This document shows, piece after piece, positions 53,675-62,707 of a stretch of DNA of 64,000 bases (its first letter is position 1; each line of letters opens with the position of its first letter). The position numbers and the translations under genes are program-made. This stretch comes from Bacteroidales bacterium. GTDB taxonomy: Bacteria; Bacteroidota; Bacteroidia; Bacteroidales; UBA3824. A model generated the notes under the pieces. The model saw only the letters and a list, made by a program, of their open reading frames with translations, ran no database searches and was not told the DNA's origin. The stretch lies in the NCBI GenBank assembly GCA_017417315.1, contig JAFPZK010000001.1, forward strand, positions 1-64,000. The letters run 5' to 3'.

Positions 53675-53695
53675 CAGTGTTAAAAATTTACGAAA

Positions 53696-54511
53696 ATGTC
53701 AGTACATAAAGAAGTAAAAGTTGTTACGACACAGGTTTTTCAGAATATGAAAAACAACGGCGAAAAAATCGCCATGTTAACGAGTTATGATTATTCTATT
53801 GCGCGGTTGGTAGACCAAGCGGGCATTGACGCTATTTTGGTCGGAGATTCTGCCGCAAACGTGATGTTAGGGCATCATACTACGTTGCCTATAACTGTTG
53901 ACGAAATGATTTTTTTCGCTCAGAGTGTTGTAAAAGCCGCAAAACGTGCGATGGTGGTTGTAGATATGCCTTTCGGCTCGTATCAGGGCGACGCGCATTT
54001 GGCTCTGAAAAATGCTGTCAGAATTATGAAAGAGACAGGTTGTCAGGCAGTTAAGATTGAAGGCGGAAAAGAAATCGAAGAGTCTTACAAAGCCATTCTT
54101 TCGGCGGGCATTCCGATAATGGCGCATTTGGGTTTGACACCTCAGTCTATTAACAAATTCGGCGGTTATGCTTTGAGAGCAACCGAAGATGCTGAGGCAC
54201 AACTCCTTATCGAAAATGCAAAACTCGTTGAACAGTTAGGTTGTTTTTCGGTTGTTTTGGAAAAAATTCCCGCTTCGCTTGCCAAAAAAGTTACCGAAAT
54301 GCTCTCGATTCCTACAATCGGAATAGGTGCGGGCAATGTTTGCGACGGTCAAATTCTTGTTTTTCAGGATATGATTGGTATTAACGATGAGTTTAAACCG
54401 AAATTTTTGCGCCGTTACGCCGACCTTTCCACAATTATAAAATCGGCAGTAGGAAACTATGTAACAGACGTTAAAGCAGGTGATTATCCGAATGAAGAGG
54501 AGTCTTATTAA
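53696..54511 (+). CDS. panB: 3-methyl-2-oxobutanoate hydroxymethyltransferase
   Basis: A 271-residue protein with the usual PanB length and motifs: [33 protein letters not shown] at the start, [27 protein letters not shown] and [18 protein letters not shown]. It adds a hydroxymethyl group from methylene-tetrahydrofolate to ketoisovalerate in pantothenate synthesis. It overlaps the next gene by 20 nt. No other pan genes are in the window. Confidence 0.97.
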   Translation: MSVHKEVKVVTTQVFQNMKNNGEKIAMLTSYDYSIARLVDQAGIDAILVGDSAANVMLGHHTTLPITVDEMIFFAQSVVKAAKRAMVVVDMPFGSYQGDAHLALKNAVRIMKETGCQAVKIEGGKEIEESYKAILSAGIPIMAHLGLTPQSINKFGGYALRATEDAEAQLLIENAKLVEQLGCFSVVLEKIPASLAKKVTEMLSIPTIGIGAGNVCDGQILVFQDMIGINDEFKPKFLRRYADLSTIIKSAVGNYVTDVKAGDYPNEEESY

Positions 54512-55361
54512 TATTTGTCTATTGGCTACGGTTTCATCTTTTTTTTCGTGTTTTTCTGTTGCGGAAAAGTTTGAAACCTTGCCTTCGGGCGTAGAATATC
54601 GTTTTGTTAACAAAGCGGAAAACGAAACGGCAGTTAAAGCGGGCGATGTTTGGAATTTGGATATAACTTATTATAATTCAGCGGATTCGCTTTTGTTTAA
54701 TTCAAAAGACGTGGCGCAGAATTTTGTGATGAACGTTCCTGAAAAAACTTCTGTTGAAGGCTCTGTTGAAGAAGGCATTTTTTTGATGACCAAAGGCGAT
54801 AGTGCGGTTTTTAAAGTTTCGGCTGAAACTTTTTTCAAAAAATCGCGAAAAATTGATGTTCCTAAGTATATTTTACCTGACGAAAAGTTAACTTTTTATG
54901 TTAAATTGAAAGATATAATTGACGGTAAAGAATATCAAAAGGGCATTGACGATTGGATTGATAAAATGAACGCTCAGGAACTTTTAATCATAAAAGATTA
55001 TCTTGAACGGGAAAATATTCAAGCCTCAAAACTTGATTCCGGCGTTTATAAACAGGTTTTAAAAGAGGGTAGGGGCAACCTTACTGCTTCGGGTAAAACG
55101 GTAATTATCAATTATATAGGGAGTTTTATCGACGGTCGTGAGTTTGACAACACGTATAAAAGAAACGAGCCTTTTACGTTTTTGCAGGGCAGCGGCAAAA
55201 CTGTTCCGGGTTTTGAGGTTGCGCTTGCCACAATGAAAAAAGGTGAAAAATCGCGGTTTATAATTCCGTCAAAACAGGGTTACGGTCCTGAGGGCAGAAA
55301 AGGTTTTATACCGAGGTTTGCAACTTTGATTTTTGAAGTAGAAATGATTGATTTTGAATAG
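54492..55361 (+). CDS. FKBP-type peptidyl-prolyl isomerase lipoprotein
   Basis: A 289-residue protein with a lipoprotein-like signal (SSFFSC). The C-terminal FKBP domain is complete (about 185-289): [56 protein letters not shown] and [16 protein letters not shown]. The N-terminal part is a weaker FKBP-like repeat ([24 protein letters not shown]). It helps proline-limited folding of exported proteins. Start at 54492 is chosen as the signal peptide begins there. Translation probably couples to panB. Confidence 0.9.
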   Translation: MKRSLINICLLATVSSFFSCFSVAEKFETLPSGVEYRFVNKAENETAVKAGDVWNLDITYYNSADSLLFNSKDVAQNFVMNVPEKTSVEGSVEEGIFLMTKGDSAVFKVSAETFFKKSRKIDVPKYILPDEKLTFYVKLKDIIDGKEYQKGIDDWIDKMNAQELLIIKDYLERENIQASKLDSGVYKQVLKEGRGNLTASGKTVIINYIGSFIDGREFDNTYKRNEPFTFLQGSGKTVPGFEVALATMKKGEKSRFIIPSKQGYGPEGRKGFIPRFATLIFEVEMIDFE

Positions 55362-55364
55362 TTT

Positions 55365-55808
55365 ATGAAAAAGATTTTATTTATATTTACGCTTTTAAGT
55401 TTTTGTTTGTTTGTCTTTTCTTGTAAAGAAAAAGACGGCAAACAAGCCGAAGAAGAGGCGTTGGAAAGTTTTTTTAAACCTTATGGTGATACATGTTTTG
55501 TAAAATATGACGGAATATATCTTTACTTGACAACCGAAGGTGAAGAAGCATACGAAGACGGTGATTCTTTAATACTTTATTATTCAGGCAGAACATTAGA
55601 ACATGCCGTAACTTTTGCAACTCAGGAAGTTATTCGGACTGTTTATCCCGAAGGTGATTTTGTTGAAGGCTGGAAGATTGCCTTAAAGCATATTAACAAA
55701 GCCTCCGAAGGCATTTTGGTAGTGCCTTACAAAAAAGGTTTCGGTAAAAAACGTGTAGGCATTATAGAGCCTTTCAGCACGCTTGTTTATAGTTTTAAAA
55801 CAGAATAA
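55365..55808 (+). CDS. Degenerate FKBP-like lipoprotein
   Basis: A 147-residue lipoprotein (lipobox VFSC). The body keeps the FKBP outline: GDSLILYYSGRTLE, then PEGDFVEGWKIALKHINKASEGILVVPYKKGFGKK and a final FSTLVYSFK. The hydrophobic-pocket phrases (VPGFE, GYG) are altered. It likely folds like an FKBP but may lack isomerase activity. It follows the previous gene by 3 nt, so both probably act together at the outer envelope. Confidence 0.78.
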   Translation: MKKILFIFTLLSFCLFVFSCKEKDGKQAEEEALESFFKPYGDTCFVKYDGIYLYLTTEGEEAYEDGDSLILYYSGRTLEHAVTFATQEVIRTVYPEGDFVEGWKIALKHINKASEGILVVPYKKGFGKKRVGIIEPFSTLVYSFKTE

Positions 55809-55836
55809 AGGGTTTATTTTCTAATTATAAACCCTT
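55808..55836. terminator. Bidirectional terminator spanning convergent stops
   Basis: AAGGGTTTAT (55808-55817) pairs with ATAAACCCTT (55827-55836). It overlaps both the end of the FKBP-like gene and the last codons and stop of the BioB-like gene. Confidence 0.75.
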
Positions 55837-56806
55837 CGCTTTCAAATAGTTGAATGTCGTTTCTGATGTCTGCGCCTTTGGCGTTGACCAAAAGTTCGCC
55901 GACTATTGAAGAGTTCATTCCGGTTTTTAAGGCTTCTTTTTCTATGATTTTTATCATTGAACGTCCGCGTGCGAACCGCAATTTTGCTTTCGGATTGATA
56001 AAACGGAAAATCGCAAAGGTTGTCAAAATTTCTTGATTTGAGAGCCTTGCTTGTTTTTCCAAAGGCGTTCCGGGAAACGGCAGCATTATGTTCAACGAAA
56101 TGGCATCTACATTTAAACTTCTGAGTTTCAGAGCCATATCTATTCTATCTTCCATACTTTCTCCTAAACCGATTATGCCGCCGCTGCACGTGTAAAAACC
56201 GAGAGATTTTGCTGTTTTTAGGGTTTCATATTTGTCTTCGGGTTTTATCGTGGTGCAGACGTTATGATAAAAACTCTCTGAGGTTTCTATGTTGCAATGA
56301 TAATAATTTATGTTAGTTTCGTTTTTTAGTCGTATCAACTGTTCGCGACTTAATATACCGAATGAAGCACATAATTCTATGTCTACTTTATTTTTTATCG
56401 CGTTTAACATACAAATCATTTTGGATAAATTTTCATCGTTAAGGCTTGAATGTGTGGAATCAATTTCAACTTTTCTAACGCCCTGCGCCCGCAAAATCCG
56501 CATTGATTCTGCTTGTTTTTCAACGGTTTCTATATTGCATGTTTCGTCGCAAGTTGCATAATAGTCTACTTTCGTAACATTAGACATCGGACAAAAAGTG
56601 CAGTCGTTTTCGCAGCGACCGAGGTTTTGATGGTAAACCGACCACATCTCGAAATACTCTCCGCAAAACTTTGCACGGATTTGGTTGGCACTATAATACA
56701 ATGCCTCCAAATTTTCGGTGCTGACAAGTTTCAACGCATCTTCCTTTGTTATTTGATAACCGCCTAAAATCTTGTCTTTTAGTTCTTTAATCTGAGCAAA
56801 GTTCAT
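55814..56806 (-). CDS. BioB-like radical SAM protein
   Basis: A 330-residue protein similar to biotin synthase. The SAM-cluster motif CENDCTFC is at C65, C69, C72. Regions aligning with BioB include IELCASFGILS (C146), YYHCNIETSESFY, and YTCSGGIIGLGE (C207), with a late RFARGRS. The Cys that in E. coli BioB completes the [2Fe-2S] set (in RFCMGAAW) is absent; the aligned segment reads RKVEIDSTHSS (about 111-121). Additional Cys (C86, C90) are nearby. It may be an anaerobic-type biotin synthase with a different auxiliary cluster, or a related thio-transfer enzyme. Confidence 0.78.
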   Translation of the reverse strand: MNFAQIKELKDKILGGYQITKEDALKLVSTENLEALYYSANQIRAKFCGEYFEMWSVYHQNLGRCENDCTFCPMSNVTKVDYYATCDETCNIETVEKQAESMRILRAQGVRKVEIDSTHSSLNDENLSKMICMLNAIKNKVDIELCASFGILSREQLIRLKNETNINYYHCNIETSESFYHNVCTTIKPEDKYETLKTAKSLGFYTCSGGIIGLGESMEDRIDMALKLRSLNVDAISLNIMLPFPGTPLEKQARLSNQEILTTFAIFRFINPKAKLRFARGRSMIKIIEKEALKTGMNSSIVGELLVNAKGADIRNDIQLFESEGFIIRK

Positions 56807-57329
56807 CTTTAATTTTCAAAAATTCGTGTTCAAAATTTGGTGTAAAAAATTCTTTGCCGATGTTTTCTTCAATTTCGTCAAATGAGAAAAAACGACCTTC
56901 GTCAATTTCGTTTTTTGCAATTATTTTCGGGTTTTCGTAACGGCATTTATAAACGTGAATAAATTCAGTTTCTAAGGGACATTCCCAAAGATAATCCGTA
57001 ACGTGCTGAAATTCACCGCTAATAACGCCTGCTTCTTCCCAAGCCTCGCGTTTTAGAGCGAGAGTTATTTCTTCGCCGAAAGTTATATGACCGCCGACGG
57101 AAGTGTCCCATTTTCCGGGCTGAATCAGTTTCTTTTTGCTTCGCTTTTGGAGAAAAATTTTTCCCGCTTTATTAATAATATGTACGTGTACAACGGGGTG
57201 AATCAGCGTTTTGTCTTTATGACAAATACTGCGCAAGGCTTTTCCGATGATTTTGCCGTTGCGGTTGCAAAGCGGTAGCATTTCTTCGTTATCAGCCGCT
57301 AAATTGTTAATATCCAAAGTTTTATTCAT
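56787..57329 (-). CDS. NUDIX hydrolase
   Basis: A 180-residue protein with the complete NUDIX box GGHITFGEEITLALKREAWEEAGV in the pattern Gx5Ex7REUxEExGU. The start (NEEMLPLCNRNGKIIGKALRS, then HVHIINKAGKIFLQKRSKKK) is like isopentenyl-diphosphate isomerase-related NUDIX proteins, but exact substrate is open. It overlaps the BioB-like gene by 20 nt. Confidence 0.9.
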   Translation of the reverse strand: MNKTLDINNLAADNEEMLPLCNRNGKIIGKALRSICHKDKTLIHPVVHVHIINKAGKIFLQKRSKKKLIQPGKWDTSVGGHITFGEEITLALKREAWEEAGVISGEFQHVTDYLWECPLETEFIHVYKCRYENPKIIAKNEIDEGRFFSFDEIEENIGKEFFTPNFEHEFLKIKDELCSD

Positions 57330-57356
57330 TACAAAAAACTAAATCTTTTAACACCC

Positions 57357-57364
57357 CAAAAATA
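57357..57364 (-). promoter_or_regulatory. -7 box for NUDIX/BioB-like operon
   Basis: TATTTTTG on the minus strand, an exact TAnnTTTG match 27 nt before the start codon. Confidence 0.5.
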
Positions 57365-57445
57365 TTTATAAATTTTGAGAAATTCAATTTTTTATTAAGT
57401 TTTTATTGACAAGGAAAAAAATTTTTTTAATTGCGTTTTATTTTA

Positions 57446-57453
57446 TACTTTTG
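57446..57453 (+). promoter_or_regulatory. -7 box for purB
   Basis: TACTTTTG followed by CGC, an exact TAnnTTTG match 18 nt before the chosen purB start, which supports the ATG at 57472 rather than the longer reading from 57406. Confidence 0.6.
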
Positions 57454-57471
57454 CGCAAACAATTTTTGACG

Positions 57472-58815
57472 ATGGAATTAACAGATTTGACAGCCGTTTC
57501 TCCGGTTGACGGACGCTATCGGGGTAAAACCGCCGAGTTAGCGGAATATTTTTCTGAATTCGGACTTATAAAATATAGGGTTTTGGTAGAAGTGGAGTAC
57601 TTTGTTGCTCTCTGTGAAATACCTTTGCCGCAACTTCAAGGCTTTGACAGACAGTTGTTTAAGCCCTTGCGCGGAATATACCGTAAGTTTTCTGAGGTTG
57701 ATGCTTTGCGCATTAAAGAAATTGAAAAGACCACAAACCACGACGTTAAAGCGGTCGAGTATTTTTTGAGGGAAAAATTTGACGCGCTTAATATACCTCA
57801 GTACAAGTCCTTTATACATTTCGGACTTACTTCGCAGGATATTAACAACACTTCAATTCCTTACGCTTTGCAGGCTGCAATAACGAATGTATATTATCCT
57901 TTACTTGATAACGTTATCCTGCAACTTTACCACAAAGCGGGCGAATGGGCTGATATTCCGATGCTTGCACGCACACACGGTCAGCCGGCAAGTCCGACGA
58001 GACTCGGAAAAGAGATTGAGGTTTATGTTGAAAGGCTTCATAACCAGTTGGGACTCTTGAAGTTAGTGCCTTATTCGGCTAAGTTTGGCGGTGCGACGGG
58101 TAATTTCAACGCGCACAACGTGGCTTATCCCGAAATCGACTGGACAAGATTTGCAAATTCGTTTGTGAACCATGTTTTGGGTCTTGAACGTTCACAGGTT
58201 ACAACGCAAATTGAGCATTACGACAATTTTGCGGCACTCTGCGATGGTTTAAAACGCATAAACACGATTTTAATTGACCTTTGCCGCGACATTTGGATGT
58301 ATATTTCGATGAACTACTTCAAGCAGAAACTCAAAGCGGGTGAAGTAGGTTCGTCGGCAATGCCGCACAAAGTCAACCCGATAGATTTTGAAAACGCGGA
58401 AGGCAACCTCGGCATGGCAAATTCGGTTTTCACGTTTTTGGCGCAGAAACTTCCGATTTCAAGACTTCAAAGGGATTTGACCGACAGCACGGTTATCAGA
58501 AACATCGGAGTTCCGATTGCTCACACGTTGATTGCCATGAAGTCGCTGTTGAAAGGTCTTGACAAACTTATTCTTCATAAAGAGTCGATTGACAGGGATT
58601 TGGAAGAAAATTGGGCTGTCGTTGCGGAGGCTATTCAGACGGTTTTGCGCCGCGAATGTGTGCCTAACGCTTACGAAAAACTCAAAGAACTCACCCGCGT
58701 TAACCGTCAGATTACGGAGGAAGACATTCATAATTTTATCCAAACGCTTGATGTTTCTCAGTCCGTAAAAGAAGAGTTGATGAAGATTACACCGTTTAAT
58801 TATACGGGAATTTAA
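57472..58815 (+). CDS. purB: Adenylosuccinate lyase
   Basis: A 447-residue protein of the fumarase/aspartase superfamily. Signature pieces: SPVDGRYRGKT at the start, EKTTNHDVKAVEYFL, HFGLTSQDINNTS, ARTHGQPASPT, and GSSAMPHKVNP, which holds the mobile catalytic loop. It performs two fumarate-releasing steps in purine synthesis. The purB-type length and sequence (not the ASL of B. subtilis) fits gram-negative enzymes. Followed by a perfect 28-bp inverted repeat. Confidence 0.97.
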   Translation: MELTDLTAVSPVDGRYRGKTAELAEYFSEFGLIKYRVLVEVEYFVALCEIPLPQLQGFDRQLFKPLRGIYRKFSEVDALRIKEIEKTTNHDVKAVEYFLREKFDALNIPQYKSFIHFGLTSQDINNTSIPYALQAAITNVYYPLLDNVILQLYHKAGEWADIPMLARTHGQPASPTRLGKEIEVYVERLHNQLGLLKLVPYSAKFGGATGNFNAHNVAYPEIDWTRFANSFVNHVLGLERSQVTTQIEHYDNFAALCDGLKRINTILIDLCRDIWMYISMNYFKQKLKAGEVGSSAMPHKVNPIDFENAEGNLGMANSVFTFLAQKLPISRLQRDLTDSTVIRNIGVPIAHTLIAMKSLLKGLDKLILHKESIDRDLEENWAVVAEAIQTVLRRECVPNAYEKLKELTRVNRQITEEDIHNFIQTLDVSQSVKEELMKITPFNYTGI

Positions 58816-58823
58816 TAATTTTC

Positions 58824-58895
58824 AACTACGAAAAACACGAAAAACACGAAAGTATCAAAGAATCATATTTCGTGTTTTTCGTGTTTTTCGTAGTT
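58824..58895. repeat. Perfect 28-bp inverted repeat after purB
   Basis: Arms 58824-58851 and 58868-58895 are exact reverse complements with a 16-nt loop. Each arm contains the 20-mer AACTACGAAAAACACGAAAA plus a second ACACGAAA. The 20-mer recurs in the SGNH gene at 34092. It can act as a bidirectional terminator but looks like a mobile palindromic repeat. Confidence 0.9.
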
Positions 58896-58914
58896 ATTAA
58901 TAAAAAAAATACTT

Positions 58915-59565
58915 ATGCGTTTTTTTATTTTAATATTTTTGCTGTTTTTTTCATTATCTGCTAAAAGTCAACAACTTAAAATTGCCTTAATGAAATATTC
59001 GGGCGGCGGCGACTGGTATGCTAATCCTACCTCGCTGCCGAACCTTGTAAAATTTTGCAATCAAAACCTCAAAACCGACATTTCTTCGGACATTCCGTCG
59101 GTAGAGCCGTCGAGTGCTGAAATTTTCAACTATCCTTTTATCCACGCTACGGGACACGGAAACGTTATTTTTTCGTCTCAGGACGTTGAAAATTTGCGTC
59201 GTTATCTTATTGCGGGCGGTTTTTTTCATTTTGACGACAATTACGGCACTAAGGATTTCGTTTTCAGGGAGATGAAAAAAGTTTTTCCGGAGGCTGAATT
59301 TGTAGAATTGCCGTCAAGTTTTGAAATTTTTCATCAAAAATATCCTTTCCCTAACGGTTTGCCGAAAATTCACGAACACGATAATCACCCGCCTGTGGCT
59401 TACGGAATGTTTTACGAAAGCCGTTTGGTTTTTCTTTACACTTGGGAGTGCGACCTCGGCGACGGTTGGGAAGATATTGACGTTCACAACGATACGCCAG
59501 AAGCACACGAAAAAGCATTAAAAATGGGTGCAAACATAATTCAATACGTGTTTAATCATAATTAA
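58915..59565 (+). CDS. DUF4159 domain protein, secreted
   Basis: A 216-residue protein with a signal peptide (ending AKSQQ). The body matches DUF4159: ALMKYSGGGDWYANPTSL, FIHATGHGNVIFSSQDVENLRRYLIAGGFFHFDDNYG and YTWECDLGDGWED. The function is unknown. It lies 11 nt before the DUF3857/transglutaminase-like gene and is probably cotranscribed. Confidence 0.88.
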   Translation: MRFFILIFLLFFSLSAKSQQLKIALMKYSGGGDWYANPTSLPNLVKFCNQNLKTDISSDIPSVEPSSAEIFNYPFIHATGHGNVIFSSQDVENLRRYLIAGGFFHFDDNYGTKDFVFREMKKVFPEAEFVELPSSFEIFHQKYPFPNGLPKIHEHDNHPPVAYGMFYESRLVFLYTWECDLGDGWEDIDVHNDTPEAHEKALKMGANIIQYVFNHN

Positions 59566-59576
59566 TTTGCAGTATT

Positions 59577-61079
59577 ATGAAAAGACTTTTTTTATTTTTG
59601 CTTTTTGCGCTGACAGTCAGCACTTTATCGGCGCAAAAGGACGTAAAAAATTTCGGTAAGGTTGACGGTGATGATTTCAAAGAAACGGTTTATGATGTTT
59701 TAGGTTATGATGCCGTTACGTTGCTGAATTATAGAAAAGTGTATTTTGACGTTTATAACGGTTCGTTAAGATTTTTTAACGAGTATCGTCTTAGAATCAA
59801 AGCCTTAAAAGACGGTGTTTTTGATTCAGAGACTTTTGAAATTCCGTTTTCAGGACGATACGAATACGAAAAAGTTGTCTCACCGAAAGTTATCGTTTAT
59901 GCCCAAAACGGTAAAAAAATCGTCTCTCACAAGCAAAAATTAAGTACCGCTGAATATGTTGACAGAGATTCTCTTAACAGCAAAGTTATCGTACATTTGC
60001 CTCAGGTTAAGGCGGGTGAAATTCTGGAATTGAGATATTATTTTATGTCTTTTGATTTTATGCTGCCGCCGAGGTTTGAATTTAGCGGCAAATATCCGTG
60101 TTTAAAGTCGGTTTTGGTTGCCGAATTTCCCGAACACATGAGATATAAATTTGATGTTTATGATCCGGAAAATGTAGTATATCATTCTGAAAATCAAACT
60201 TTTGTGTCAATGCCCTATACTTTTGTCCCCTCCGATAATCCTAAGTCGTTTTATTATATGACAAGCAGAGGGCGGCGTTACAATTTAAATTTCAGATTTT
60301 CAGCCCTGACCGATACTTTTATGGTCTCTAATCTTTTGCCTAAAAGCGAATATGAGGAGGATTTCACCACGCCGAAAATCATTTTTAAGGCGTATAAGTT
60401 TACACAAGATACAAAACATAATCACCCGATTTATCAGGCAGGCTGGCAGCAAATGACACATTTACTTTACACTTACGCCGACCCTGACAACAGATATTTG
60501 TCGCAGTCGGAGGCTTGGTTCAAAATATATAATCCGGGTTTTGTGATTATTAAGGCTGACTCTTGGGAATATTTTCATAAACGTATGAGAAAATCACCCG
60601 ATTTTTGGAAGCCCGTAATGAAATCTTTTGCTCTTAATGATACGCTTCAAAAAATTATTGACGGTGTAGAATTTGCTGATTCAATACAAACGATAGAAAA
60701 ATTGTATAATTTTGTAAATCAAACCGTTGAATGGGACGGAAATTTCAAAAATCATATAGATAAAAATCCAGAAAAAGTTTTGAAACAGAAAAGCGGCTCG
60801 TCAGCGGAAAAAAATATGACCTTGGTTGCGCTTTTACGGCGTGCCGGTTTTGACGCTTTTCCGGCTCTTGCTGCCACTAATGATTTCGGCAGAATTGACA
60901 CTGCATACGCTGACAGAATACAATTCAATCATGTTTTGGCTGTTGTTAGAATATCCGGCGAATGTATTTTGATGGACTGCTCCGAAAAAGATACGCCGTT
61001 TAGAAAAATTCCCACAAGAGATTTAAATAACTGCTGTTGGGCTGTTGCTCCCGAAAAAGGCTTTTTTATTTGGTTTTAG
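59577..61079 (+). CDS. DUF3857/transglutaminase-like periplasmic protein
   Basis: A 500-residue protein with a signal peptide (STLSAQ), an N-terminal DUF3857 domain (about 30-220; NEYRLRIKALKDGVFDSETFE) and a C-terminal transglutaminase-like region (about 370-500). In the latter, the usual Cys position reads KSGSSAEKNMTLVALL, with Ser, while the His (QFNHVLAV) and Asp (LMDCSEKDTPF) remain. The Ser variant is common in related Bacteroidota proteins, so it is probably a binding rather than cross-linking domain. Confidence 0.8.
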   Translation: MKRLFLFLLFALTVSTLSAQKDVKNFGKVDGDDFKETVYDVLGYDAVTLLNYRKVYFDVYNGSLRFFNEYRLRIKALKDGVFDSETFEIPFSGRYEYEKVVSPKVIVYAQNGKKIVSHKQKLSTAEYVDRDSLNSKVIVHLPQVKAGEILELRYYFMSFDFMLPPRFEFSGKYPCLKSVLVAEFPEHMRYKFDVYDPENVVYHSENQTFVSMPYTFVPSDNPKSFYYMTSRGRRYNLNFRFSALTDTFMVSNLLPKSEYEEDFTTPKIIFKAYKFTQDTKHNHPIYQAGWQQMTHLLYTYADPDNRYLSQSEAWFKIYNPGFVIIKADSWEYFHKRMRKSPDFWKPVMKSFALNDTLQKIIDGVEFADSIQTIEKLYNFVNQTVEWDGNFKNHIDKNPEKVLKQKSGSSAEKNMTLVALLRRAGFDAFPALAATNDFGRIDTAYADRIQFNHVLAVVRISGECILMDCSEKDTPFRKIPTRDLNNCCWAVAPEKGFFIWF

Positions 61080-61090
61080 ATGAAATTTTC

Positions 61091-62689
61091 TTACATTTGC
61101 GGTACTAACGCATGGTCGCCTAATTCAATGCCCCAAAGACTGATGTCGTCCCTTTGTTCTTCGAGACCCTGCCAGTTGTTCAGCAGTGTTTCTACGGCGA
61201 GTTTTTGGTCTTGAATTTTCTCTGTCGTTGTCAGCGAAAACATCATTTTAAGGCGGTTGGTGCCGAAACGTTTACGCATAACGTTGTTTTGGTCTTTTAT
61301 TCCGTCGGAGGTAAGATAAATTCTGTCGCCGATGTTTAGGTTGTAGTCTTTGTCTTCAAAGAAGAATATATCTGCATACGACTGACCTCCGATGCCACGG
61401 CGGTTAGCCTCGATAACCTCTGTTTCTTCGTCGTTTTTGCGTTTCAAATATATCGGCTGTTTTGCGCCTGCATATTGAAGTTCCCATTGGTGATCTTCTT
61501 CGTTGACAAATTTGAAACGGCAAATCGCGATGTCCATACCGTCATTGTTTTCGGTAGTGTCCTGTTTGAGAGCCGCTTGTATTTTTTCGTGCATGGTTTC
61601 AAGAATGATTGACGGACGGTCTATTCTCATCTCGTTGATTAATTCGCCGAGAATCCTTATGCCTATCATGCTCATAAAAGCACCCGGAACACCGTGTCCG
61701 GTACAGTCGCCTAAAACCACAAACGTATAATTTTCCGTTACAGAAAGCCAATAGAAATCTCCCGAAACAATGTCTTTGGGTCTGTAAACCACAAAGTTAT
61801 CAAAAAAATTTTCCATTTGTTGATTATCGGGTAACATTGCCTCCTGAATCGTTTGAGCGTATTTTATGCTATCGGTAATGTAATTGGTTTTTGTCGTAAT
61901 CTGCTTGTTACGGACTTCAAGTTCGTCCAAAGCATTTTTCAGGTCGGAGGCCTGATGTTCAAGTTGTTTGTGCTGATCGGCAAGAATTTCGTTCTGCTCT
62001 TTGATGCCCGCCTGCTGAACCTCCATTTGTGCGGTTATTAAAGTCAGCATTTCGTTCTGCATTTTTAATTCGCGTTGCTGGTTTTCGATACGCTCAGAGG
62101 CTTCTTTTAAGTTTGAAATGTCGCTTATTGACATGCAGACAAGTTTTTTTAAGCCCGGATATTTTATTTTTGAAATCGAAATATGAAGCCAATAATTTTT
62201 TTCCAACAATTTTGCTTCTGTTTCGTAGGATTGTGTTTCACCAGTTTCCAAACATTCTTTAAATTTTTCCTCGGCATCATTACCGCTTAAAAGTACTTTG
62301 ATACTTTCCTCGATGTTTACACCCTGAAAAAATTCTACTTTGTCGAGGTTAGACCAATAAACTTTTTTGTCAGCCTCCAAAATTAGAATAGGAACGTTTG
62401 CGATAGAGGACATTTCAGCGACAATTCCGCTGTATTTTATCCTTTTGTAAAATGCGATGTTGAGCCAAATGCAGAATATCAGCAGCAAAATCAGAGCCGC
62501 GTCAATGACAATAAATGCCGGATTGTTATAACGGCTTATTATAAAATTAAAAAAACCGTAATGCAATTCTAATGCTGAATATGTTTGATATTCGCGGTAT
62601 AATATCACAAAAACCGGCACAACCAACGCTGCTATAACAATGCCGGTTAGTGTTTTATTATTTTTTTGTGCGGACGTCTCTGCTTTCAT
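61091..62689 (-). CDS. PAS-like SpoIIE-family protein phosphatase
   Basis: A 532-residue protein: two membrane helices (about 14-31 and 55-78), a PAS-like domain (about 90-205; IANVPILILEADKKVYWSNLDKVEFF), a coiled coil (about 205-280) and a complete SpoIIE phosphatase (about 290-520). Key motifs: VSGDFYW, LGDCTGHGVPGAFMSM, NDGMDIAIC, TSDGIKDQ and RDDISLWGIE. It is the third SpoIIE phosphatase of the window and is canonical. It shares strand with the SGNH protein gene 18 nt upstream. Confidence 0.9.
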   Translation of the reverse strand: MKAETSAQKNNKTLTGIVIAALVVPVFVILYREYQTYSALELHYGFFNFIISRYNNPAFIVIDAALILLLIFCIWLNIAFYKRIKYSGIVAEMSSIANVPILILEADKKVYWSNLDKVEFFQGVNIEESIKVLLSGNDAEEKFKECLETGETQSYETEAKLLEKNYWLHISISKIKYPGLKKLVCMSISDISNLKEASERIENQQRELKMQNEMLTLITAQMEVQQAGIKEQNEILADQHKQLEHQASDLKNALDELEVRNKQITTKTNYITDSIKYAQTIQEAMLPDNQQMENFFDNFVVYRPKDIVSGDFYWLSVTENYTFVVLGDCTGHGVPGAFMSMIGIRILGELINEMRIDRPSIILETMHEKIQAALKQDTTENNDGMDIAICRFKFVNEEDHQWELQYAGAKQPIYLKRKNDEETEVIEANRRGIGGQSYADIFFFEDKDYNLNIGDRIYLTSDGIKDQNNVMRKRFGTNRLKMMFSLTTTEKIQDQKLAVETLLNNWQGLEEQRDDISLWGIELGDHALVPQM

Positions 62690-62707
62690 TTTTACAAATA
62701 TTTTTTG

